Below are positions 48,258 through 58,637 of a stretch of 64,000 nt of DNA, one piece after another. Source of the stretch: Catenaria anguillulae PL171 (Eukaryota; Blastocladiomycota; Blastocladiomycetes; Blastocladiales; Catenariaceae); the NCBI GenBank assembly GCA_002102555.1, contig MCFL01000005.1, positions 496,001-560,000 on the forward strand. Direction: 5' to 3'. Made by a program: the position numbers and the translations under genes. Every line of letters starts with the position of its first letter. The first letter of the stretch is position 1. The notes beneath the pieces are model-generated. The model was not told the DNA's origin. It did no database searches and saw only the letters and a list, made by a program, of their open reading frames with translations.

Positions 48258-51200
48258 ATGTCCAACCGGTAAGCCCGCTTTACCCCTGAGCCACTCACCG
48301 TCCAGGTGAACGACTGACTGAATACACGCTGATCGCTCCCTCGCAGCACTTACAACGACATTTGGCGAGACCTGTCATCGGAAATCGCCGAACAGCAAGA
48401 GTATGAGAGCCCGAAAGACCCGGCTCTCGTCCCCAAGGACCGCGAAAGTGCCCTGATTCACTTGTCCGTGTTGTACGCCAAGTATGTGCGCATGTTCCAA
48501 AAGCTCGAGACCACACATGATCAGGTCGTACACCCGCAGAAGCGGCGGTTGTTGAGGGACATGCTGATGGCATTGACGGGAAGGCTGCTAGAGTTGAAGA
48601 TGGTATGTACTGAATTCCTGGCCGTAACGTTTGTGGCGGCCGTTGGGAAAGAAACTGGCTGACGTGCAAGGTCCTCAGCAAATGTACGAACTGGACGCGA
48701 CAGACTTTCCAAATATGGAAGCAGTGTACCACGATTTGAAGCTTGTACCCGAAGATTTGGTGGTTTCGATCCCCAAGTGCTTTGTGGAAGAGCGAGCCAA
48801 AGTGCTCAAGGAGCGAGAGCAAATGCTGGTACGTCCGTTCATCGCACCGCAGTTGTCTTCCGAACCCGGTCAAGACTTGACCGTCACACCCAAAACCTGT
48901 GCAGGACACCAAAGGAGCCAGGCCGCTTGACATGGAAAACAAAATCGCATTTCCGGAACTCACCCTTGAAGAAGCCATTCTGATCTTGCAACGCAACGAA
49001 CGTGGCCGACAAGGTCGCATTCGTGCCAAATACATGCGCGATATCCGGTCCGAGTTCCTTTCTCACCTACCACCCCACCATCCTCTGGTCCACCTGGCTT
49101 ACTTCCCGTCTTGCTTGCCAACAGATTGCAAGAAGACCAAGACGCCGACATGGACGGCATGCACGACGAATCGCAAATCGCATCTGCTGTACAAAAAATC
49201 CAGCGCATGTGGCGCGGGTTTGTTGGCCGCAAGCGCGCCAGCCTCGAGCGCCGCAAGGAGTCCGAGTTTCTTGGCCTGTCGCTGCTCCCGTCGCACAAGG
49301 AGCGGTCCATTGCACAGTTCAACATAAAGCGCAGGAAGGACATTCAGGTGCAGCACGAGGAGGAGTATCAGCAAGCCCTCATCAGCATCAAGGAAAAGTA
49401 CGCATGTTGACCGGAAAACTGGCTGCCTTACTGTCTCTGACGGACTTTTCAACAGGATTCGCAAAGTTGAAGGTCCGGACATGAAGGAATCGTACCAAGA
49501 TGCGTTTCGGCAATGGTACATGGACTCGAAACGCGAGCAAGGAAAGTTTCCCGACTTCCCACCCGACGAGGAATGGAAACTTCCTGACTTCAAGTTTGGC
49601 CAAAAGCCACCCGAGCTTGCCGGCGCGGCCGCCGATGCCAACGCCGCCACCGCCGGCTCGGACGCCAAAGGGTCTAAATCTGGGTCGGCAGGGAAAAAGA
49701 AGCCCGACGCGGCCGCAGCCAAAGGCGGCGCGAAAAAGGGCGGCAAAGATGCTGGGAAAGGCGGGGGCGCTGGTGAAGCTGAGGAGCCCGTGCTCATCAA
49801 TGCCACAAGCAAGTACCTGCAACGGCTGCAGGGCAAGCAGGGCGAGTATATCAAGGAGTGGAAGGAGAAGAATGAGCAGGAAAACTTTGCGCAGCGGCAC
49901 GATGTGGAGATCATCAAGTCGGCCAAGCGGGCAGAGGTGGACGCAGAGATCAAGGACGAGTTGTTTGCAGCGCTGCGGGATGAGTTGGAGAATCTCAAGC
50001 TGGCCATGGAGAAGGATGGCAAAAAGAAGAAGAAGGATGGAGGTGCGAACATTCGTGCCTTTCCACAGAGCGTTTGTTGCCGGCACAGACTGACTTTATT
50101 GGATTGAATCATCGACAGGCAAAAAGAAAAAGAAGGACAAAAAGGCAGGTGGCAAAAAGGGCAAGAAGGAAAAGGATCTGACGGGCGGCCGCCCGCTCGA
50201 AGAGCTCATTGACGAGCTCATTGCGGCTGGTCTCATGCAAAAGCCCACACCTGCCCGCATGCGCGACCTGAAATGCGCTCCGACATTGCTATACAAGGAA
50301 AAACTCAATGCCGAACCCGCCTCGCTCGATGTCCTTCGTGCCATTACCGAGTATGCCGTCCTCCCGCTGGGCATGGACAATGTTGACGACGAAGTGACTC
50401 CAGTTCCGCCGCGCTCCATCTTGCTCTACGGCCCAACCGGATGCGGCAAGTCCATGCTTTGCAACATTGTCGCCAACGAAGTTGGCGCGGCCGTCTTCAA
50501 TTTGTCGCCCAAAACTACCGCGGGCCAATACGTTGGCAAATCCAACGTCGCGCGCATGGTGTACACCGTGTTCAAAGTCGCCAAATTGCTCGCACCGGCC
50601 ATTGTCATTGTCGATGACGCCGAGGCCGTGTTTTGCAAAAAAGTACCAAAGGAAGACACGTCCGACCCAAAACGCGTCCGCAAAGACCTCGTCAAGGCCA
50701 TCAATGGCCTCAAACCAAGCGACCGGGTGCTTGTCATTGGCATGTCGCGCAACCCATTCTACTCAGACGCAAAGGCCATGAGCGATGCGTTCCATCGGCA
50801 AATCTACATTTCCCGGCCAAACTATGCGCTCAGGGAGGTCATGTGGCGCGAGTGGATGTTGGAGCGAGTGTTTTCCGAGTCGCCCGCGGTCCAGGCAGCC
50901 ATTGCGGCCGCGGCCGCGTCGGGCCAGGCGGCGGTTCCACCAGCATCGGGAGCCACAGGTGCAACAGCAAGCAACCCATCTACCACGAATGCCGCCTCGG
51001 GTTCTGCTGGTGGCGAAAAAGACCCGCGCCTCAAGCTGTTCCATGCCCTGCAAACCGCCAACACGAGTGTGCTTGCTCGGTTGTCTGCAGGCATGTCTGG
51101 CGCCATGATCCAGGCGCTCATCAAGCGCACACTGACGCCGCGCCGGATTCGGCAGCTGGATCAGCGGTCGTTGCAGACCATGGAGGTGGTCCATCACATG

Positions 51201-51365
51201 CTGCAACTTGCCGAGCCCGATCGCAAGGTGGAGCAGGATTTCAAGGACTGGACACTCAAGTTGCCCGTGTTCAAGAAGCGCGAGATTGTGCTTGGACTGG
51301 TGCAGGTGGAGGAGGAAGGGGACGGCAAGGGAAAGGGTAAGGATGCGGGGAAGAAGAAGAAGTAA
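48258..51365 (+). CDS. IQCA1: Nexin-dynein regulatory complex subunit 11 (IQCA1/DRC11), IQ and AAA domains
   Basis: A component of the axonemal nexin-dynein regulatory complex. Exon 1 codes for 11 bases only (ATG TCC AAC CG, 48258-48268); the intron 48269-48346 joins it to C ACT TAC, giving MSNRTYNDIWRDLSSEIAEQ. Order: helical N-terminus (LIHLSVLYAKYVRMFQKLE, FPELTLEEAILILQRNERGR), an IQ motif AVQKIQRMWRGFVGRKRA, a coiled region with EEYQQALISIKEK and FRQWYMDSKREQGKFPDFP, an Ala/Gly/Lys-rich linker (about 49620-49780), then the AAA module. Walker A is GPTGCGKS. The Walker B position is IVIVDDAEAVF, with DD rather than DE. The C-terminus DRKVEQDFKDWTLKLPVFKK matches IQCA1 well. An Ala/Gly-rich insert sits at about 50900-51010 and the tail is Lys-rich. 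Confidence 0.93.
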
Positions 51366-51676
51366 TCAAGACTCTGATGTTCCGCGTTGATATTTATCAT
51401 TTGCATGTACTCTTGACTCGCTAGATGACGCAAGGAGCAAGGATCGAGTACTCGGCCAAGGGGAAAACAATGTACTAATGAAGAGAATGTGTAGGTAGGT
51501 GGGCAAGTTTATGACAGCCAGACCGAACGGCAAAGAGCGCTTAGGCCAGAGTCGGAAAGGAAAAAGGAGGGAAGAAAAAAAAAGGAAAGCTACAAACTTG
51601 ATGATGAAAGAAACAAAGTTGGGTGATAAACGAAGAAGAAGAAAAAGAACGACACAATGACAAACGGTTGGTGGAA
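51366..51676. other. Convergent spacer, DRC11 / Rieske protein
   Basis: 311 bases between two stops, purine-rich around 51560-51660. It holds two 3' ends; no gene is seen. Confidence 0.6.
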
Positions 51677-52678
51677 TTAACCAATAATGACCTTGTCATC
51701 CTCAGTGAAGGAGTGCTCGGGAATCTCCAAGTTCAACGGGGCAGGACCCTTGCGAATACGGCCCGAGATGTCGTAGTGGGATCCGTGGCAAGGGCAGTAC
51801 CATCCACCGAAATCGCCCGACTCGCCCACGGGGACACAACCCAAGTGGGTGCACACGCCCAACATGACGAGCCACTCTGGCTTGGTGGCGCGCTCGGCGT
51901 CCGACTCTGGGTGCCTCAAGGAGGCAACATCGACACTTGCGGCCTCCTGGATCTCGTCCTGGGTGCGGTGGCGGATGAAGATGGGCTTACCGCGCCACTT
52001 GACAACCACGTTCTTGCCCTCGGGAATGGTGGTGAGGTCGACCTCGACCTTGGCAAGGGCGAGCACGTCGGCCGAGGCAGACAAGTTGGTCAGGAAATCG
52101 TGGACCGTGTTTTTCGCAGCAACGGCAGTGAGGAAGCCAGTCGAGCCGACCATGAAGTAGGCAAAGTTGCGGTCGTTGGCGGCCGACGACGTCTTCTTGT
52201 AGGCCGAGAAGTCGGGCATTTCAGCGGCCGAGGCCTTGGCGACGGTGGTGTGGAGGGAGCGGACTGAAAAGGTGCAGTGTGGGTCATGGGATTAGGTCTC
52301 GTTTGGAGTGAAGAATTCGCATTGGGTCAGCCAGCAGTGCTGAAGCGAGCAAGGGACATACCGGCAGAGCCGTTGCGCTAAGATTGCGTTGAAGTCAGCG
52401 GATTCATAAAGCAGTTGAGTGGAGGTGGTCGGGGCAATGGTGGGTTTCGGTTGTTGTCATGGTCGCGACGGGGGACAAAGGTTGGCCGAGGAGAGTTGCA
52501 GTGTGGCAAGGCGGAGTGCAGAGCGCAGATGAGATGTAGAACAAGAACAAGGACAGAAAACGGGGCCTGTCAGTATCATTCATATTCATGGTATGCCAAG
52601 CAAGCAGAGGCAGAGGCATTTGCATACCGCGGCAGCGGCAGAGCGGGCCAGGGAGCGGGCGGCAAAGGCGAGCGACAT
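51677..52678 (-). CDS. RIP1: Rieske iron-sulfur subunit of cytochrome bc1 complex
   Basis: The [2Fe-2S] subunit of mitochondrial complex III. Three exons (52628-52678, 52362-52377, 51677-52263) give 217 residues: MSLAFAARSLARSAAAA, then RNGSA from a 16-base microexon, then VRSLHTTVAKASAAEMPDFS. The first part is a typical mitochondrial presequence. A hinge and TM segment follow (FAYFMVGSTGFLTAVAAKNT), then the head domain with both cluster-binding loops, GVCTHLGCVP and YCPCHGSHYD, followed by GRIRKGPAPLNLEIP. All splice sites are GT-AG, and the exon sum is a whole number of codons, which supports the microexon. The frame is intact. Confidence 0.95.
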
Positions 52679-53078
52679 GGTTGCGGTGGAGAAGGCGGAT
52701 GCGATGCGATGCGTTGCGAGACTTTTATCAGAGATCCATGCAGTGCCAATATTCACTGAGCCGTGACATGACATCTGTCGTCCTGGAGTCGGCTGTCGGC
52801 GTTGATTTTAACATTGCCGTCCCGATCCAAAGAAGTCAACTTTTTCGATCGGCGGACCAGCCTTACGGCCTTTCCCGATTCGTCCCGATCCACCGATCCA
52901 GTCACGTGAGCCCAGAGGTGGTGCGCCGATCCAAGCTCAGAGTCACGTCCATTTCTCTCTCTTGTTCGCATGGATCATCCACTCTGTGCCAGTGTGCGTG
53001 CCGCGAGACGAGACGAGACGAGACTTTGTCCTGTTCTGATCAATCACCAATGCAAGCAGAAAATCCCAAATCATTATC
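52679..53078. other. Divergent promoter region, RIP1 / POLD2
   Basis: A 400-base head-to-head spacer. It contains direct GAGAC repeats (near 53005-53022), but no element I can name. Confidence 0.5.
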
Positions 53079-54659
53079 ATGACCGTGTCCACTGCACCCA
53101 ATCACGGATCAAGCACGCCCACCGGCGCTGGCCCAACCCGCTCGCCCGCCGGCCACCTCGACCTGTCGCCGTCGGCACCCCTGCTTCTCAACCCCAAGAC
53201 ACGCACCTACACCCAGCAATTTGCCAATCTCTACTTCAACCGCCTCACGTCCCTGCGCCCACACGTCCACGCCCGCGCCGCCCGCAAATGGCATGCACAC
53301 GCCTCGGCACACGTCCAACGCACCCTCGACATCAAGCCCAACTCGCTCGTCTGGTTCATTGGCACGCTGTACCGTGACATGCCCCTGAAACCCAGCATCC
53401 TCGACGATGTGGCTGCAGAGTACGGATCAGCCCTGCCGCCGCCCAAGCGCGAAAGATTTGGAGCGATCAGGATAAAGTGGCCATAGAGGACGAGTATGGC
53501 CGCGTGGTGCTCGAGGTGGACGAGTACTTGAGCCGAAACTCGGGTGACAAGGCTGTGCCACTAATTACGGGCGTTGTGGCAGCTGTCATTGGGACAGAGA
53601 CCAAATCGGGTGGGTTCCAAGTTGCCGACATGTGCTTTGCCGGGTTGCCTGACCCAGAGCCTGAGCGACCGCTGGCAATGGCGGCGGCCCCAAACAACCA
53701 TCAAGAAGGAGGTGAATGGATTGCGCTTGTTTCCGGCCTGCACTTTGGCTCGCCATCATCCAAACCTCTGCCCCTCATCATGCTCGCACACTACCTCGTG
53801 GGCAACATTGGCACGCCAGACGATCAGCACCTCATGTCCCTAGTCTCGCGCTTGTTTATCCTGGGCAACTCCATCTCGGTCGCCGAAGACCCGGCATCGT
53901 CGGCCGCCAACACAACAGCGACCACTACTGCCGATGATGCATATGCAACACTCGATGCGTGCCTTGGATTGATTGCCAAATCCATGCCCATCACGCTTCT
54001 GCCAGGCGCGGACGATCCGGCAACACACTTGATGCCGCAACAGCCAATGCACAAGTCGCTCTTCATGTCTGCTGTCAATGCCGGCGAGGGCAGGTTCAAG
54101 TCGGTGACCAATCCCATGATTGCGGATTGGAATGGGAACAAGTTGCGTGCTGCCATTTCTCCCTTCCTGGCAACCCCCCCCCCTTCCCATTTCTAATTTC
54201 TAACCCAACGCAAACATGTTCACAACCAGCCTGGTGTTTACTTCTGGGCAACCGCTCGACGACGTTTTCAAGTACCTCGACCCGCCCTCGCGCCTGTCGC
54301 TCGCGTGCCACTTTCTCACGTGGCGCCACATTGCGCCCACCGCGCCCGACACACTCTGGTGCTACCCGTACGTGGACAAGGATCCGTTTGTACTCGTGCG
54401 GCGGCCCAAGGTGTTTGCCGTTGGCAACCAGCCGCACTTTGAAACGTGCTTGTATGACGACAATGAGGGAGCCCACGACCATCCGGAGTCGCGCGACCAT
54501 GCCAAGGTCAGGGTGGTGCTAGTGCCCGAGTTTCGCACGTCGGGCCAGTTGGTCTTGGTCAATACCAAGACGTTGGAGTATCATGTGGTCACATTGGATG
54601 TCGACCAAGGAAATGGAGAGCAGGTGGATGATGAGGATGCTATGGATACGTCGGAATAG
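53079..54659 (+). CDS. POLD2: DNA polymerase delta small (B) subunit
   Basis: The regulatory subunit of the lagging-strand polymerase, with an OB fold and an inactive calcineurin-like phosphoesterase domain. Seen in order: RTYTQQFANLYFNRLTSLRP, FIGTLYRDMPLKPSILDDVA, DEYGRVVLEVDEYL, LITGVVAAVIGTETKSGGFQ with VADMCFAGLPDPEPE, WIALVSGLHFGSP, ITLLPGADDPATHLMPQQPM, WNGN, then an intron (54133 to about 54229) with a 10-C tract, and LVFTSGQPLDDVFKYLD, LTWRHIAPTAPDTLWCYPYV, VGNQPHFET. One extra T in TTT at 53457-53459 turns the stop-terminated frame into RERFWSDQDKVAIEDEYGRV, an exact family match. The C-terminus is acidic. Confidence 0.94.
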
Positions 54660-54828
54660 CTGTTTTGGGGAACGGAATACACATGCATTGAAATCATGCT
54701 TACAAACAGAATGTCCAATTGTATGCGTTCTTCAACGCCAACCAGAACGGATTGCGGTCTAGTCGAGAAAAACAAGAAGTATTATGTACACAAAGTCAAG
54801 CAAGCAAACACGCAGCGCTCATCCGATG

Positions 54829-56551
54829 CTACCCGACCGCTGGCCGAAACACGCCTGCCGCACTGGCGTACCCGCCAATTCCACCCGCCGGTCCCTTTCC
54901 AGCTGCCGAGCTCCGCCTCGCATGTACCCCGAAACCTGTCTCAGGCGTGCCCGCGCCGCCGCCGCCCAAATAAATGGCCGTGACCTGCCCGGCGCCCGCA
55001 CTCACTGACCCACTCCCTGCACTCGCACTCGACACGCGCCGCGAATGCACGCCTGCGGCCGCGGCCAAAGGCGCGCTCAAGTGATGGCTCACCTTGGCTG
55101 TGGCGAGCACCTGTGAAAACAAGTCGTCCACAATGGCTGCCGACGGCCGAGGGTCCGCGTTTGGAAGCTGCGGCAACGCGCCTGTCAAGTTGAGTGACCC
55201 TGGGCTGATGGTCCCGTCCGTGGTCGGGGTCGTGACGAGGAGTTGGGTGCCACCGAGGCCAATGCCGCCCGCGACGCCGCCGGAATGGCCAGAAAGGCCC
55301 GAGGAGGAGGAGGGCAGCAGGATTGGGTTGAGCAGGTGGTGGTGGTCGGCATGGTGCGAGGTATTCGGGTCGTGCAGGTAGGATGCGGGCGGGTTAGTGG
55401 ATGCGGATGAGGATGAGTGGGAGGATGGAGGAATCGGGGCCGTGACTGCGCGGTGGGCGGCGGATGTGATGCGAGAAGAGTAGAGGGACGAGTTGTCCGA
55501 CATGGACCCTGATCGGATGACCGAAGCGAAATCTGACGAGTCAAGAACAGACATGTTGAGATAAGCGAATGCAATTAGCTGAGTGCACAAAACATGAAAA
55601 AGTCGAACCCGTCTCGGATGTGGGTGTGTCAAAGTGAGGATTGTTGCTTGTGCCATTGTGTCCTCCAGGGATCATGCTCTTTGTGAACCGCGAAAGATCG
55701 ATTTGCATGTCTGACGGCAGCTCGGGTCTATGCAGACAACAGAACGGGAATCAGTCAAAGACATTCCGTACCGAGAAGCAAATGAATCTGGCGTACACTT
55801 TAAAGAGTGGATCTCCCGCCTTGAGCGTCATGGCAATCGTCACCTTGACGGTCGAATTCATCCGCGTTTCCTGCAACAAAAACTTTCGTGTGGTGACGCT
55901 CTTTGGGCCAGCAAAATGAGCCAAGTCCAAATGCAGCACGCCAATGCGTTCTGTGGCCTGATTGCCCGCACCGGGCCCAAGCGTCTTGAGCTCCTCTGAC
56001 CTATCGAGCTTGATGACGAGTGAAAACGGCCACGATTCGAGCACACCAGCTTCGTCCTTGGTTAGGTCAGCATCAAAGCAAAACCGCCAATGCCACGTGA
56101 CAGAGTGGTCGCGGAGCGGGGTGCGCGGGGACGAGGAGGAAGGGGTAGCGGAAGATGAGCTCGAGGATGCATTTGAGTTGGACGAGGTTGTAGATGTGTT
56201 TGAGTTTGCGGTGGCGTGGCGCTGGTGGTGGAGCTGGGTCGCGAGTGACGAGTGCGATCCATGCGGGTGCCCGTTGGTGCTGTTGTGGTGTGGGCTGCCT
56301 GACGGCGAAGCCGTAACCATGGCTGGCGTGGTGGTGGCCACTCTCATGGGCGAGTCGGGAACAGCAGGGATTGACGGAAAATCGGACATGGTCGGCTGCG
56401 GCACGGGCGTGGGCGTGGCGTGGGAGGGAAGCTTGAGCTTTGCATAGTAGAGGCCCGAGAGCATGGGCACATTGTCGAGCGAATGGACCGTGATGTCGGC
56501 GGCAAACGTCAGCTGGCGCGCGCGTGGCACAAACAGGTTGTGGAACTTCAT
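54829..56551 (-). CDS. NT-C2 domain protein (EEIG1/EHBP1-like)
   Basis: The N-terminal C2-type domain of the EEIG1/EHBP1 family, thought to bind membranes or scaffold vesicle and cytoskeletal proteins. It starts MKFHNLFVPRARQLTFAADI and continues TVHSLDNVPMLSGLYYAKL. The domain is split by a low-complexity insert of about 90 residues (Pro, Ser, Asn, His) before VTWHWRFCFDADLTKDEAGV, WPFSLVIKLDRSEE and ERIGVLHLDLAHFAGPKSVT. After LKAGDPLFKV, an intron (donor GTACGC, acceptor CATAG) leads to PELPSDMQIDLSRFTKSMIP, and a second (donor GTTCGA, acceptor GTCAG) to DFASVIRSGSMSDNSSLYSS. The C-terminal half is Ser/Gly/His-rich and probably disordered. It is unrelated to the CEP120 C2 domains. Confidence 0.8.
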
Positions 56552-57195
56552 GTTTGTGATGGGCTTACGAGAGCTTGGCAGCAGACAGGTAGCTGGCAAA
56601 GAGGCGATGGCCGGTGGTGGCGACTGAGCAGACGATGATCCCAGAGAGTGAATGATATGTACAAGAGCTGGTGGCGGGTATTTACATGGGAATTGAAGTC
56701 ATTGCACAGAGTTCAGGAAGCTTGCTTGACTGGAAAATGAATAACCGAGGCCAAATTCAGAATTGTATATGCGGTCCGCGTCAGTCAATACTTACTAATT
56801 ACATTGCCCATCTCCCCGTCGATCCGATCGGCTTCCGATGACTCTCCCAACTTGTCTCACATGGTGCTTTCGTAACTACCGAGCAAAGCGATCCAATCAG
56901 GCTCGAATCATGCCCTCGTACAACAGAACTGAAAATGAATGTGCCTGATTGTAGATGCATAAAATGGCCAGACCGATTCTTAACCTTTTTGACTCAACAC
57001 GCTCGCCTTAGGTTGGCGGGGACGGAAAGAAGGGGAGCCGAGAGATGCTAGACGGAAAGGATGGAAGGGAATGACAAAAACATCAACCACTTTGTAACAG
57101 CGACGACGGATCTGTAACAGCGAGAATGCCGGCATCACCTGAGCGCCTTCGTAATCTTGCTTGGCGAGCAACAGGAGCAGACGACTTGCACAACC
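56552..57195. other. Intergenic, nothing recognised
   Basis: About 640 bases holding the promoter of the NT-C2 gene and the 3' end of the small cysteine-rich gene, both on the minus strand. Several short open frames were examined; none is convincing. Confidence 0.5.
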
Positions 57196-57534
57196 TTAGG
57201 CCCACTTTAACCTTTTAGGGCAGTTGCGGCACGGGCGGCCTGGGTTTGTTGGCATGCGAAAGCATCTCGGGTCCAGGAATCCCGTACAAATACAGCCTTC
57301 GCCCGGATACAGCGAATCGTAGCACGCTGGCCAATACGGGGGCTTGTTGTTCAACGGTGCTAGGAATGTAGAATCCCATGGTACCGCTGGTAAGCTACCG
57401 AATCGAGGGCATCCGGTCTAACCTTGGTGTTACGTACATTCGGAGTTGGTGGCGGGAACAGCGACGGGGGCAGTCTGCGCCATCTGAGCAACCAGGACAA
57501 CCAAGATAGTGCCAAACAAAGTAGAGAGACGCAT
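57196..57534 (-). CDS. Small secreted cysteine-rich protein (two exons)
   Basis: Too split for a simple open-frame scan. Exon 1 (57438-57534) encodes MRLSTLFGTILVVLVAQMAQ then TAPVAVPATNSE, a clean signal peptide. The intron (57360-57437) has donor GTACGT and acceptor CCTAG. Exon 2 (57196-57359) continues SPLNNKPPYWPACYDSLYPG and ends CPKRLKWA. The total is 86 residues in a whole number of codons. The mature part has six cysteines spaced C-X9-C-X-C-X7-C-X10-C-X2-C, which could form three disulfides. No family is recognised. The coordinated evidence (signal peptide, canonical splice sites, cysteine pattern, basic end) supports a real gene, probably secreted by the zoospore or thallus; its function is unknown. 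Confidence 0.7.
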
Positions 57535-58637
57535 CGTGTGTGCTTGTGCGTCTGTGTGTGTATGAGTCGAAGGAGACGCGGGATGTATCGCACCACCAGT
57601 TCCAAGGGCGGCGGATGGCTTTTGTATGTCCTTCACGCCAGCGTTCGGTCCAACTGATGCTCAGTACTCGTCTTTTTCTCCCTTGATCTGCGGGCAGGTT
57701 GACCGACCCACACCCACGTAGTAACTGAATATCAGATCTACTTGAATCGCCATCATGGACCACACACCCTCACGATTTACGCCAGTGAAGCAGTGGCAGA
57801 CCTCGAACAAGGAAAACTCAAGCTATATTACATACGTTATATGGCGCACACATTTTCGATTGCAAAGTAACTTATTCGTTTTCCATGTGGGCATCTGCAT
57901 GTGGGTGCATTCGCGATCGTTAGTCATTGCTCGACACATTTCTTGGATGCAGTCTGGTATCCGTGCGTCTGGGCGCCCGTTACTTTGTACAGTACATACC
58001 TCTTGAGGACATCACAACGAGGCGCTGCCTTCTCTCTGTGAACTTGGTTTTCATGTACAGACTTGTCATGCATGTCTGCCTGGGTTCACGCGTTTGGGCA
58101 AAGTTTGGGCAGGCGGGCATGCAAAAAGAGTGTGCAACCCGCCAGCGAGATGCAAGAGTGGACGGAGTGTGGGCCAGGTGGCTAACGCGCCGTTTGTCTC
58201 ACTCTGCCACGGGTCACTGATCACATGCCATCGCAAATGCAATATAGTGAGGCGCACGCCATTCATGCGCATGCATGCATGGAGTATACCTAACTGTGTG
58301 GATACAATCGTAAACCAGACCTGGCCCGGCCCACGGTGTCCATGTGGCGCAAGCTTGTGGCGGGCGGGCGCCAAGATATCCACGCCGGCTGCCCACATAC
58401 GCTGCGCACGTGTGTCGCTTGATACTGTACTGCAACCCCATGCACATCCCTCACCTTGTTTCCCAGCTGCCAGCCTCGAGTACTTCTCACGGCCCACGGA
58501 TCCCGCCAGCAATCAACGAGTGGATCAAAAACCGATGAAAAGTACCAGAATGCCCGCTTCTTGTCATTTTTCGTTGAGTAAGCGACTCTCCAGCTACAGA
58601 ATATGTACGCGGATTGGACTTTTCACCTTCCAACACC
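57535..58637. other. Long divergent intergenic region
   Basis: About 1.1 kb between the cysteine-rich peptide gene and the ABCA gene. It has GT-rich microsatellite-like sequence near 57537-57565 and ATGCATGC-type runs near 58265-58280. Open frames here have no homology. Confidence 0.5.

Noticed and set aside
9290-53460. Programmed ribosomal frameshifting as the explanation for the frame breaks
   Set aside because: Breaks occur in many unrelated genes, lack common slippery sites or downstream structure, and fit simple homopolymer under-calls.
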